From: Ideonella sp. MAG2
GTDB taxonomy: Bacteria; Pseudomonadota; Gammaproteobacteria; Burkholderiales; Burkholderiaceae_C
DNA length: 64,000 nt
Direction of reading: 5' to 3'
Assembly (NCBI GenBank): GCA_004359425.1
Contig: PTEU01000002.1
Span: 333,991 to 397,990 of the forward strand
A model generated the notes under the pieces. That model was not told where the DNA came from. It did no database searches and saw only the letters and a program-made list of their open reading frames with translations. Below, one piece after another: positions 19,429 through 27,866 of this stretch (its first letter is position 1; each line of letters opens with the position of its first letter). A program made the position numbers and the translations under genes.

Positions 19429-20211
19429 ATGTCTACCCAAGCCCGCCCTGCTCCATTTTTCATTGTCGGATGTGTTCGCTCCGGGACAACAATGCTCAGA
19501 GATGTGCTGAGGCGACATCCAAACCTTGCCTGCCCAGAGGAGACGCACTTTTTCCGCTGGGGTGATCCGTTTGGTACTGACGCGCTGAACCGCGCGCTGA
19601 CCAATAACGCCGTGCTCAAGAAGCACCGTGAAATTGACGGTGTGAGCGAGGAAGAGTTCAAGAAGATTCTGGCAGAGAGCAATAACCGCGGAGACTTGTA
19701 CCAACGCTATATGCGGCTCTACATTGCCAAAAACAAGCCCTCTGCGACGCGTTGGTTTGATAAAACGCCCCAAAATATCTATGGTGCGCTGCTGATTGCA
19801 ACCACCATGCCCAAGGCCAAGTTCATCCATATAGTGAGAGACCCTCGCAATGTTGCGGCAAGCCTGAGGCTGGGCAAGGTCGTGAAGGTCGAGAGCATTG
19901 TGGGCTCAGCAAATTATTGGCATGAATCCGTTCAAATCATCAAGGGCTTGAAGCGAGCTTTTCCAGAGCGGGTGCATGAGTTGCGCTATGAGGACTTTGT
20001 GGCAGAGCCTTTGGTGCATGTCGAGTCCATTCTGAACTTTTTGGGTGAACCATTTGACCCCACCACATTTGCGGGGCTGAGCATCAGGAATTCCGATCAC
20101 GCAGAGGAAGCACTCCTGTCCCCCGATGACCTGAGTCGCTTGGAAATCATCTGCCAACTTGGCTTGAAGCGCTACCGCTACAAAACGTCCCCCACTCCGA
20201 CGGAAGGTTGA
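19429..20211 (+). CDS. Sulfotransferase family protein 1
   Basis: This 260-aa protein has the PAPS-binding 5'-phosphosulfate loop GCVRSGTTML (residues 14-23), the 3'-phosphate motif IVRDPRNVAAS (135-145) and the DKTPQN segment found in Sulfotransfer_3-type enzymes. The predicted role is transfer of sulfate from PAPS to a hydroxyl of the capsule or a lipid. A 132-base gap precedes it, so it may have its own promoter. No signal peptide is seen, so sulfation would take place in the cytoplasm before export. Confidence 0.85.
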   Translation: MSTQARPAPFFIVGCVRSGTTMLRDVLRRHPNLACPEETHFFRWGDPFGTDALNRALTNNAVLKKHREIDGVSEEEFKKILAESNNRGDLYQRYMRLYIAKNKPSATRWFDKTPQNIYGALLIATTMPKAKFIHIVRDPRNVAASLRLGKVVKVESIVGSANYWHESVQIIKGLKRAFPERVHELRYEDFVAEPLVHVESILNFLGEPFDPTTFAGLSIRNSDHAEEALLSPDDLSRLEIICQLGLKRYRYKTSPTPTEG

Positions 20212-20312
20212 TTTATCCGGCGGAGATAAGCAGTCATTTTCAGAATAGGGATGCCCGGAATTCCACTCGCCAGCTACCATCGAAAGTCACTTTTTTTCAA
20301 CGAGACCAGCCC

Positions 20313-21248
20313 ATGTATCAGATCAAACCGGAAGCTCCTGATGAAGCCGTAAGCGCCCTCGGCACCAAACGAGATTGGGTGCAGGAGCCCGCCACCGTCT
20401 TGACCATGGAGGAGGACTGGGGTCTGGCAAACAGCGAGGACATGCGCGTCCTGCGTGTCAAAACCGGCCACTTCACGGTGACCTCATCCTTGAACACGCG
20501 CCAGAAGGCGGATAGGCTCTTGGTGATTTTGAGTGGTGCGCGCGGCGCAGGCAAAGACACCGACGTCAAGCGCATGCAGTTCCTGCGCCGCGACTGGGAC
20601 GCACTCTACAAGATGCCCATTTTGGCCGTATCTGACCCGGCAACAGAAACTTATTGGGGCGGAGAGGTCCCTCGCGCTGGCTTGTATCTGGGCAGCGCCA
20701 ATCATGACCTGGTGCCTGAGCTGAACGCCATGATCGACAAGGTCTGCAAAGAGCTGGGCATCAACCCTGATCGTGTGATCGTGATGGGTGCCTCCGCTGG
20801 CGGCACGGCTGCCATGCTCATCGCCACCCAACGCAAAGTGGCCCGCGCTGTCGCCATCTGCGCTCCGTTCTTCACGGAGAAGTTCCGCAAGATCATTGCT
20901 GCCGCCATGGAGGCCATGGGAGGCACCACTGACGATTGGGTTCGCATGGCCAATGAGACGCCGTGGCGGACTCACCCCATGTCCGCCATCAAGCGCGCAG
21001 CCGAGCAAGGCAACGATGTGCGCATCGTGTGCGCCCAAAACCTGCAAGACCCACCGATGTACAACAAGCACTTTTCCAAAATGTGCAAGTTCATGTCCAT
21101 CAACCCATCTGCCGGGGGTGTATCGACCGACGGCACCGTGATGGGCTTGCTGTATGACGACTGGGAAGGTGGTCACGGTTTCGAGTCCAAGAATTTCTCC
21201 GGCCCGATTTGGCGTCGTTCTTTGGAGTACTTCGACTCCGGCAAGTAA
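20313..21248 (+). CDS. Alpha/beta-hydrolase-fold protein of unknown substrate
   Basis: This 311-aa protein has a nucleophile elbow GASAGGTA (Ser161) preceded by the strand RVIVMGA, and a probable catalytic His in EGGHGF (His288). The early strand DRLLVILSGARG fits the first core strand and oxyanion region. It lacks a signal peptide. Similar proteins in polysaccharide loci act as esterases or as acyltransferases, and the resemblance to Asp2-like carbohydrate acetyltransferases is only suggestive. ATG 20313 gives MYQIKPEAPDEAVSALG; a TTG at 20208 overlapping the previous stop would add 35 unlikely residues. It sits just before the ACP/ketoacyl synthase pair. Confidence 0.6.
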   Translation: MYQIKPEAPDEAVSALGTKRDWVQEPATVLTMEEDWGLANSEDMRVLRVKTGHFTVTSSLNTRQKADRLLVILSGARGAGKDTDVKRMQFLRRDWDALYKMPILAVSDPATETYWGGEVPRAGLYLGSANHDLVPELNAMIDKVCKELGINPDRVIVMGASAGGTAAMLIATQRKVARAVAICAPFFTEKFRKIIAAAMEAMGGTTDDWVRMANETPWRTHPMSAIKRAAEQGNDVRIVCAQNLQDPPMYNKHFSKMCKFMSINPSAGGVSTDGTVMGLLYDDWEGGHGFESKNFSGPIWRRSLEYFDSGK

Positions 21249-21290
21249 GCACAAGGAGCGGCGACTGTGACCCGCCGCGATGTGCATGAC

Positions 21291-21312
21291 CGCCCCGCCT
21301 TTGCGCGGGGCG
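21291..21312 (+). terminator. GC-rich hairpin after the hydrolase gene
   Basis: CGCCCCGC pairs perfectly with GCGGGGCG around a CTTTGC loop, followed only by CTTT. It lies 42 bases after the stop at 21248 and about 50 bases before the acyl carrier protein gene. It could be a weak or attenuating terminator, or an mRNA-stabilising structure. Confidence 0.4.
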
Positions 21313-21361
21313 CTTTGCTCCAGGCATCCATTCCCACCTCTGCACAGCGCTGCATGCCCTT

Positions 21362-21610
21362 ATGACCCCCGTTCATCAAAAAGTGGCCGATCTGATTCTG
21401 GAATACACCCGCGGCAAAACGCTGGAGGACGTGCGCAAGGCCCAAGGCTTCCAAGATTTGGAGTTGGACTCTGTGGCTGTGGTCAGCCTTCTGGACGAGA
21501 TTGAGGACGAGTTGAATATCGAGTTTGTCGAGTTGCCCAAGCTCGCCATCACCTTGCCAGAGTTTTTGGCTTTGGTCGATCAACTCGTCGCCACCCAGCA
21601 TGCGCAATGA
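21362..21610 (+). CDS. Acyl carrier protein
   Basis: This 82-aa acidic helical protein has the phosphopantetheine attachment motif LELDSVAVVSLLDEIE, with Ser37 as the predicted modified residue. It lacks the classical DSLD/DSLE form of the housekeeping AcpP, so it is a specialised carrier. It overlaps the ketoacyl synthase by 11 bases, showing that the two are made together. A PPTase from elsewhere in the genome must activate it. It probably holds an acyl chain used to modify or anchor the polysaccharide; this is inference from context. Confidence 0.88.
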   Translation: MTPVHQKVADLILEYTRGKTLEDVRKAQGFQDLELDSVAVVSLLDEIEDELNIEFVELPKLAITLPEFLALVDQLVATQHAQ

Positions 21611-22814
21611 GGTCGTGATCACGGGGATCGGCCTGCGAACTCCCATGGGGAATTCGCTGCAAGAGGCCCGTGCCGTCTTTGCTGCTGGCGAGTCCGTCAT
21701 CTCCACATGCGCGGCGCCTGACGGCCATCTGAGGGCAGTCGCGCGGATTACCGAGGATTACAGCAGTCATTTTTCGCGCCTAGACCGCAGCCTCATAGAC
21801 CCGGTGGCGCAGCTCTCGATCTTGGCCGCAGAAGCTGCTGTCCAAGACGCTCAGCTCGACCTGGCCTGTGCTGATAAGCATCGCATCGGTGTCTTTGTGG
21901 GTACTGGCCAAGGCACTACGCACACCGTGACGGGGGCCAGCATTGCTTTGCAAGAGAAGGACACCATTAAGACCTTCACCATTGCCAGGGGCTTGGCCAA
22001 CGGCGTGGCCAACCACATCTCGATTCGCCTGGGGCTTAAGGGGGAGGCGCAAGCCATTGTCTTGGCCTGTGCTTCGTCCAACGCGGCGATTGGCAATGCC
22101 TGCCGCTTAATTCGGTCAGGGGAGCTCGATGGCGCTTTGGCAGGCGGCAGTGACGCCACCTATTTGGAGCATGCCTACCGGGGATGGGAAGCCATGCGCA
22201 TGCTGGCCCCGCTGCATTCAGAAGGGGCGGCGCGCACTTGCAGGCCATTCGCCAAGGACCGAAGTGGCCTGGTCTTAGGCGAAGGTGCCGTGGTTTATAT
22301 GCTGGAGTCTGAGCGGCATGCCAAAGCGCGTGGTGCACGCATTTGGGCTCGGCTGGCAGGCTACGGTGCCTCCTCAGATGGCACGCACCTGCTTCAACCA
22401 GACGCCCAAGGTCAAGCGCGCGCTATGGCCAACGCGCTGCGTGACGCGGGCTTGACGCCGCAAGATATCCAGTACCTTAACGCCCATGGCGCTGCGTCGA
22501 CGTTGGGGGACAGTACCGAAGTCCAAGCAATTCGTCTGGCCTTTGGACACCACGCACAGAGCCTTGCGGTGAGTTCCACCAAAGCGCTTCACGGCCATAT
22601 GCTAGGTGCCACGGGTGCCGCCGAATTGTTAGCCGTGATCGTTGCACTCAACGATGGGCTGATTGCGCCGACCGCCAACCTCTACGACCCAGACCCCGAG
22701 TTTGATCTGGACTTCGTGCCTCTTCAGGCGCGCCAAGGGCCCCCATTGCGCGCCGCCATGTCGAACAATTTCGCCTTTGGTGGCTCCAATGCCTGCCTGG
22801 TGTTAACGCAGTGA
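21600..22814 (+). CDS. Beta-ketoacyl-ACP synthase (KAS II/FabF-like)
   Basis: This 404-aa condensing enzyme of the thiolase fold retains the complete Cys-His-His set: Cys157 in LACASSNAAIG, His296 in LNAHGAASTLGDSTE, and His333 in SSTKALHGHMLGATG with Lys328. It should therefore condense malonyl-ACP with an acyl primer. The ATG at 21600 lies inside the end of the ACP gene. No ketoreductase, dehydratase or malonyltransferase genes are adjacent, so it either borrows housekeeping partners or makes a short unreduced unit. It is divergent enough from FabF to be a locus-specific enzyme. Confidence 0.9.
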   Translation: MRNEVVITGIGLRTPMGNSLQEARAVFAAGESVISTCAAPDGHLRAVARITEDYSSHFSRLDRSLIDPVAQLSILAAEAAVQDAQLDLACADKHRIGVFVGTGQGTTHTVTGASIALQEKDTIKTFTIARGLANGVANHISIRLGLKGEAQAIVLACASSNAAIGNACRLIRSGELDGALAGGSDATYLEHAYRGWEAMRMLAPLHSEGAARTCRPFAKDRSGLVLGEGAVVYMLESERHAKARGARIWARLAGYGASSDGTHLLQPDAQGQARAMANALRDAGLTPQDIQYLNAHGAASTLGDSTEVQAIRLAFGHHAQSLAVSSTKALHGHMLGATGAAELLAVIVALNDGLIAPTANLYDPDPEFDLDFVPLQARQGPPLRAAMSNNFAFGGSNACLVLTQ

Positions 22815-22844
22815 TTCGCCCTCTTCTTTACCTGGAGCCTCTTT

Positions 22845-23738
22845 GTGTTTGTATCCGATAAATTGATCTTCTTGGAGCTGCATAAAACGGGCTCTACCCA
22901 TGTCAGGCACTTGCTCGTCAAACTCCTTGGTGGGTCTCTTCAGGGCAAGCACAATGCGCCCACGCCCGAAATATTGGCACGCGGCTTACCTATATTGGGC
23001 ACAGTGCGTAACCCATGGAGCTGGTATGTCTCTCTGTGGACTTATGGCTGCCAGAAGAAGGGTCTGCTCTATCAACGCTTGATCGATCCAGCGCGCTGGC
23101 AGGCCAAAAATTCCCCCTCCAGTTCCGCCGACGCAGACGATGATGCCGATGAAGATGCCCCTCAGACCAAGCCTGCCCAAGGTGCGAAAAAGGGAATGAA
23201 GAAGGCCTTGCCCGCTACGGCCTCAGCCGAGCGCGCAGCCAACTATTGGTACGCTGACCCCGGCAATGTCGAAGCATTTCGCGAATGGCTCGGCGTTGTA
23301 CTATCCCCGGCGGCACGTCAGGTCGTGGAAGCTGGATATCGTCGGCATCCGCTCAGCAAATGTTGCGGTTTGATGAGCTACCGATACTTCAAATTGTTTG
23401 TGCGTGATGCCGATCAGTTGGGTCCAGAGTACAAGACGCTGGAGATGGCCAAGCGCCTTGATGAAGAGCGATGCTGGGTCAACCACTTTATTCAGAGTGA
23501 GCGGCTGGAAGACGATTTCATCAAGGCCCTCACAGCCTCTGGCGTCACCCTGACTGACGAGCAAATCTCCAATGTGCGCTCAGCGCGTAAGCGAAACGTA
23601 TCAGAGCGCCCACTGCCGACAAACGCTTACTACGACGCAAAAACCATTCGTCTCGTGCAGGAAAGAGAGCGCTTCATCATTGAAAAATTCGGCTACCAAG
23701 CCCCCTCACTTCCAGTGGCAGAAGAGCCTTCTGCCTAG
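22845..23738 (+). CDS. Sulfotransferase family protein 2
   Basis: This 297-aa protein starts with GTG at 22845, with GGAG 8 bases upstream. The P-loop-like PAPS site is LHKTGSTHVRHLL (residues 12-24), close to the N-terminus as in Sulfotransfer_2-type enzymes, and the second motif is TVRNPWSWYVSLW (53-65). An unusual insertion at about 92-124 is first acidic (DADDDADEDAP) and then basic (GAKKGMKKA). The C-terminal part ends IIEKFGYQAP. Activity on capsule sugars is inferred from the surrounding glycosyltransferase genes. Confidence 0.8.
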   Translation: MFVSDKLIFLELHKTGSTHVRHLLVKLLGGSLQGKHNAPTPEILARGLPILGTVRNPWSWYVSLWTYGCQKKGLLYQRLIDPARWQAKNSPSSSADADDDADEDAPQTKPAQGAKKGMKKALPATASAERAANYWYADPGNVEAFREWLGVVLSPAARQVVEAGYRRHPLSKCCGLMSYRYFKLFVRDADQLGPEYKTLEMAKRLDEERCWVNHFIQSERLEDDFIKALTASGVTLTDEQISNVRSARKRNVSERPLPTNAYYDAKTIRLVQERERFIIEKFGYQAPSLPVAEEPSA

Positions 23739-23844
23739 ATCAATGGCATATAGGGGATGGTGCCACCCGTACACCGCCCCTTAGCATTGCGCTGCACCCG
23801 CCCTACTATCCGAGCGCGAAGGTGCCCAACCATTCCGTACCGCC

Positions 23845-24591
23845 ATGAGCCAACAGGACAGCCACCCACGACTCGCCAAAGCCCATCTGCTAACCGCAGA
23901 ATTGAGGGCTTTACAGAACCGCATGAATGAAACCGTCGATCTGCTGTGCGAGTTGATCGGTGGGGCATCGGTAGAGGCTTTGTTGGAACGCAATCCGAGG
24001 CCCCACGGCAACCGTGGCGAGGCCCGATTGACCCCCAGTTTTCTGACGACACCCGCATCAGAAACATATCTCCGCAGCCCAAGTTCCGGTGCCAAGGTCG
24101 CGGAGGGTGTGGTCTTTTTCAGTGACTACGACAAAGGCTTGGTGCAACTGGTTCAGCAGCCCTTGCCTCGGCATGCAGATACCCGCTACAGCTACATCAT
24201 CAACTTTGCAAGCTTCGATGGCAACTGGATGTCGTTGGTGCTAGATAGCAAGAAGTTGCTCAATGGCTTGCCTGCGGGCAAAGCTCGCTTGGGCTTGATG
24301 ATTGAGGCCATCGGCAGTGCTCAGGTAGAAATGGCCAGCAAAGTCACTTGGCAAGCGGCGGAGGTGTCCCGCGAGGTGCTCATTGATACCCGCCCCAACC
24401 AAGTCTGCGTGGCCCAAGCCGATCTGGATTACATCAATCCAGAGTCCACCGAATCACTGGACTTGCATTTGATGTTCAACCCGCCGGCCCGGGGCAGCGT
24501 CGAGATTCGACGCCTGACGCTTACGCTGGACATCCAGCCTGAGCCCGTCAAGCAGCAGCAGCTTGAGGGCGTTTTTGAGGATGAGCTCTGA
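23845..24591 (+). CDS. Protein of unknown function in the capsule locus
   Basis: This 248-aa protein is not recognised with confidence. The N-terminal part (about residues 8-50) is helical. The rest is rich in predicted beta strands, with RYSYIINFASFDGNWMSLVLD and two later strand-rich segments around LGLMIEAIGSAQVEM and VEIRRLTLTLDIQ, which suggests a carbohydrate-binding-type sandwich. There is no signal peptide or membrane helix. It lies between a sulfotransferase and another unknown gene, all in the same direction, so a role in polysaccharide recognition or modification is plausible but unproven. Confidence 0.55.
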   Translation: MSQQDSHPRLAKAHLLTAELRALQNRMNETVDLLCELIGGASVEALLERNPRPHGNRGEARLTPSFLTTPASETYLRSPSSGAKVAEGVVFFSDYDKGLVQLVQQPLPRHADTRYSYIINFASFDGNWMSLVLDSKKLLNGLPAGKARLGLMIEAIGSAQVEMASKVTWQAAEVSREVLIDTRPNQVCVAQADLDYINPESTESLDLHLMFNPPARGSVEIRRLTLTLDIQPEPVKQQQLEGVFEDEL

Positions 24592-24652
24592 GGCTTGCCA
24601 TTAGCCTCCCCCTCTTCGGAAAGTTGCTGGACATTTCTAGGCTGCACATCAC

Positions 24653-25576
24653 ATGACCGTCAAAGAATCCCCGGACTCCACATCATCGGCTACTGCCGCA
24701 CATGCCGAAGCTCGCATTGACTGGAGCCACGGTCGCATCATCGGCTTCTCGCTTCCCACGCCTGTAGAGGGCGCTTTCGACGTGGTGCAGCTCTTGCTCG
24801 ACGGCCAATGCGTGAATACCGCCGTGGCTAATTTGTCGGTCTTTGAGTTGGCGAAAGACCTCTCCGGTTTGAGACTTCCTGCGCGTGAGAATTCGGCGTT
24901 CGAGCTACGCATTCCTCAAGAGTGTCTGCTTCCGTCACACCTAGGCACAGCCCCACTACAGCTTGAAGTTCGCACCTCCCGCGGTGTGAGCTTTTTCAAG
25001 CACGTGCTGCAAGGTCCTCATGAATTGATGCGCTTGACCTTGGGAACGCCCGCCGATTTGCTTTTTGACGTGCAGTTCAAGCACCTCAGTGCGGGGTATG
25101 TGCATGGCGTCGTCAAAGACAAACTCGGTACGGGCGTGCGACCCAGCCTTCAAGTCAAACTCAATGAGCATGCACCAGACCCACTGCCGATTTACGAGCA
25201 ATCTGCCGACGGTCGCGTTCATTTCTTTTCGGTCCCTCTGAAGGCGGATCGACTCAAAGAGGGGCTCAATCACTTGCATGTGGTCAGTGCGACCGGGCAG
25301 CCCATGGCCAGCTATCCGGTACACATAGGCAATCAGGTGATTGGCGAAGCAGACCGCCGCATCGCCAGCCTGGAGGCCGAGGTCGCTTTCCTCAAGCACA
25401 TGGTGCTGAACCAGAACAATGAAGCTTTGCCAGCGCGGCTGGCCTTCATGAAAAGCGAGATCATCGCCATCTGCTCCGATATGCTGAGCCTGCAGAGAGT
25501 CAATCTGGAGCGCGAATCAGCCGCCACTTCATCCAGCACGTTGCCGACCAGCGCCACCCGCGCAGCAAGTCGATAA
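24653..25576 (+). CDS. Unknown protein with sandwich-like module and C-terminal coiled coil
   Basis: This 307-aa protein carries, at about residues 22-115, a module beginning ARIDWSHGRIIGFSLP with FDVVQLLLDGQ. It resembles the N-terminal repeats of the 1439-aa glycosyltransferase at 14977 (pattern G-x-I-x-G-[WF] followed by a V-x-LxxDG strand). A second similar strand-rich unit follows at about 135-225. The C-terminus (about 235-290) is a predicted coiled coil starting EADRRIASLEAEVAFLKHM. No catalytic motif is visible. It may act as a scaffold or carbohydrate-binding subunit of the assembly complex. Confidence 0.55.
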   Translation: MTVKESPDSTSSATAAHAEARIDWSHGRIIGFSLPTPVEGAFDVVQLLLDGQCVNTAVANLSVFELAKDLSGLRLPARENSAFELRIPQECLLPSHLGTAPLQLEVRTSRGVSFFKHVLQGPHELMRLTLGTPADLLFDVQFKHLSAGYVHGVVKDKLGTGVRPSLQVKLNEHAPDPLPIYEQSADGRVHFFSVPLKADRLKEGLNHLHVVSATGQPMASYPVHIGNQVIGEADRRIASLEAEVAFLKHMVLNQNNEALPARLAFMKSEIIAICSDMLSLQRVNLERESAATSSSTLPTSATRAASR

Positions 25577-25599
25577 GCCCACACCGCTAGCCGATCAAC

Positions 25600-26892
25600 G
25601 TGCCAGACACTGCACCATCCTTTCGCGAAGGCGTCGCTCGCCGACGTCTGTTTGTATTTTCGCCCTTGCCTCCGCAGCGCAATGGGCTCGCTGACTACAT
25701 CCTCGAGTACCTGCCCTTGCTGGCGCAAGACTTTGAACTCAGTGTGGTGTCCGAAAGCGGGCACACCGCAGAGACACGCCTAGCCATGGAGCAAATGCCT
25801 CATGTCGAGGTGCTAAGTGAGGCTCACTTCTTGGCCCGTCAGGCCGACGCCCGTGCCCAGGTGCTCTACAACGTGGGCAATAACGGTGACTGCGCCTACA
25901 TGCTGGACCACGTTCACCAATTCCCAGGTGCCGTCATCATTCACGATGTGTCCTTGTTTTATCTGCACCAAGTTGCAGCGCAACAAGCTCGCAGCAACGC
26001 CATCATGGGGCCCTGGCTCGCAGCCGAAGGGTACGAGATGCCCGCCGACTTTCTGCATGGGGACGGCAGCTTGGCCAAAACACCCGGCATGGTGTATCAA
26101 GAATGCTTGATGGTGAAACGCATCAGCGAATCTGCCAAGGGTGTGATGGTGCATACCGCTTATGCGGAGAAGCGCTTGCGTGGTGGTGCCAGCGGCGTGC
26201 CTTTGGGTCATACCCGCGGTCGGCCCCTGCTGCGTATGCCGCACTTCGTTCTTCCGCCTCCTGCGGTGCCAAGCGAAGCCCTGCTCGCCGAAGTGCTGAG
26301 CCGCTTTCACATCAAGCCAGACGACTTTCTCATTCTGGTACCCGGATTTTTGAGCGGCAACAAGATGCTCTATGAGATCTTGATGGCCTTTCGAGAGGCT
26401 TCAGCGCGAGGACTTCAAGACATCAAACTCTTGTTTGCGGGGCAAGAGCGGGAGCAAGAGTACCGGCTCTCAGAGCGCATCAAGGCCCTGTGGCCTGCGG
26501 GTGATGGCCCCCTCGTGACAGGCTATCTCAGTGCGCAAGATCTGGACATTCTGTTAGGCCGCGCTGATCTCTCGGTGGTCTTGCGCTTTCCCACCTACGG
26601 TGAGTCATCAGGCATTCTGCCGCGCGCGGCCATGGGCGGCGGCGATGTCATCACGGTCAACATCGGTGCCTACCCGGAGTTCCAGTCGGCGGCTGTTTGC
26701 ACCATTCCCGTCGGCGCGGATGCTGTGGCGGCTCTGACCGAGGCGCTGTTGCGCAGCCATGCCACACGCACCACCCCCGAAACAAGACGAGTTCGCCAAA
26801 CCGAGGAGGCCCGCCGAGCCCAAGCTTTGAGCCCCCAAGCGCTCTACCCTCGTTTGCGTCAATGGCTAGATGATGTGTGGGCCCTGCAATGA
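25600..26892 (+). CDS. Glycosyltransferase family 4 protein
   Basis: This 430-aa GT-B protein has the N-terminal lobe FVFSPLPPQRNGLADYILEY, the typical start of GT4 enzymes that recognise a mobile acceptor, with VIIHDVSLFYLH in the middle. The donor lobe has DFLILVPGFLSGNK, KLLFAGQEREQ and FPTYGESSGILPRAAMGGG, the last being the E-x7-E-type donor site. The start codon is GTG at 25600 without a good ribosome site. It overlaps the next gene by ATGA and is therefore translationally coupled to it. Confidence 0.85.
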   Translation: MPDTAPSFREGVARRRLFVFSPLPPQRNGLADYILEYLPLLAQDFELSVVSESGHTAETRLAMEQMPHVEVLSEAHFLARQADARAQVLYNVGNNGDCAYMLDHVHQFPGAVIIHDVSLFYLHQVAAQQARSNAIMGPWLAAEGYEMPADFLHGDGSLAKTPGMVYQECLMVKRISESAKGVMVHTAYAEKRLRGGASGVPLGHTRGRPLLRMPHFVLPPPAVPSEALLAEVLSRFHIKPDDFLILVPGFLSGNKMLYEILMAFREASARGLQDIKLLFAGQEREQEYRLSERIKALWPAGDGPLVTGYLSAQDLDILLGRADLSVVLRFPTYGESSGILPRAAMGGGDVITVNIGAYPEFQSAAVCTIPVGADAVAALTEALLRSHATRTTPETRRVRQTEEARRAQALSPQALYPRLRQWLDDVWALQ

Positions 26893-27866
26893 GTCACGCC
26901 GAAGCTTGGATCGACCTGTTGGCCGCAGCCGCCAGCCCTTTGCTTCCGGCAGGCCCCGTGGTGGTTCTGCACGAAGCTCACCGCGTCTTCCCGCTCATCG
27001 AATTTTGTCGCCCAGTCGCCTGGGTCCAGGCGCAGTTGCGACCGTTTCAAGACTTTACGCCTCATGGTGATGCGCATCCCAGCCGACGCCTGCGTTTGGA
27101 TGCGAGCCATGGCGCAGAGGCGGCCACTGACATGCTGAAGCGGGCCGCGCTGCGCATCTTGTGCATTCCCCAGCAACCGCGCGATGCGGCTACCTTGCTG
27201 CGGATTGTGGAAGCCTGCCCACAAGGCTCCGGAGCCTGGTTGGTGTACGGCGAGCGTGAGACCGGCGGCTGGAGCACCTTCGAAACGTGGTTGCGCCAAC
27301 AGTCCCTGCACGAGGTCACAACATCGCCTCGGCTAAAGCTCTTTGCGAGCGACTCCCTCCAAGCCGTATGGCCAACAAGCGGCAGGCGGCTGGGCCCAGC
27401 CCTGGCGGAACACCTGTGCCAAAAGCTGGCCTCCTCGGTACCGGTTCGCCTCGACCTGGGCACGGCCTCGGGCCTGCCTCGGCTTCGGCTGCGCCTGAAC
27501 CCGGTGCAAGTCATTGCCTGCACCGGCGACACTCTGCAGCACCATGTGATCGCCGAGCGCCGCGCACTGATCAACGCGCGCGGTCTGGGCAGCCTATTCA
27601 TTCCGTGGGAAGGTTGCGATTCCGCAAGGCTACTCTTGCGCAATGTGCGCGCTCGGGTGGATGACAGCGAGATGTGTGTGGCCGACCATGCGCTCAAGCC
27701 ATCCGATTTGCAGTACACCGAAAAGGGTGCCATTCTTTCGCTGCGGCCGCCCATGATTGGCCTTGGGCGCGATGCTTTATTGCACCTCGCGCTGCCTCGG
27801 CCGGCCGTACCCGCTGACGGTTTTTGTGATATCGGCGCTGCCGAGTTCGTGACGGATCTGGCATGA
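26889..27866 (+). CDS. Protein of unknown function between two glycosyltransferases
   Basis: This 325-aa protein starts in an ATGA overlap with the preceding glycosyltransferase and ends in an ATGA overlap with the next one, so all three are made as a set. The first 190 residues contain a Rossmann-like pattern (VVVLHEAHRVFPLIEF, RILCIPQQPRDAATLL), and the C-terminal part (about 205-325) is strand-rich with RLRLRLNPVQVIACTG. No signal peptide, membrane helix or recognised catalytic motif is seen. It could be a degenerate glycosyltransferase or an accessory subunit. Confidence 0.55.
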   Translation: MSHAEAWIDLLAAAASPLLPAGPVVVLHEAHRVFPLIEFCRPVAWVQAQLRPFQDFTPHGDAHPSRRLRLDASHGAEAATDMLKRAALRILCIPQQPRDAATLLRIVEACPQGSGAWLVYGERETGGWSTFETWLRQQSLHEVTTSPRLKLFASDSLQAVWPTSGRRLGPALAEHLCQKLASSVPVRLDLGTASGLPRLRLRLNPVQVIACTGDTLQHHVIAERRALINARGLGSLFIPWEGCDSARLLLRNVRARVDDSEMCVADHALKPSDLQYTEKGAILSLRPPMIGLGRDALLHLALPRPAVPADGFCDIGAAEFVTDLA

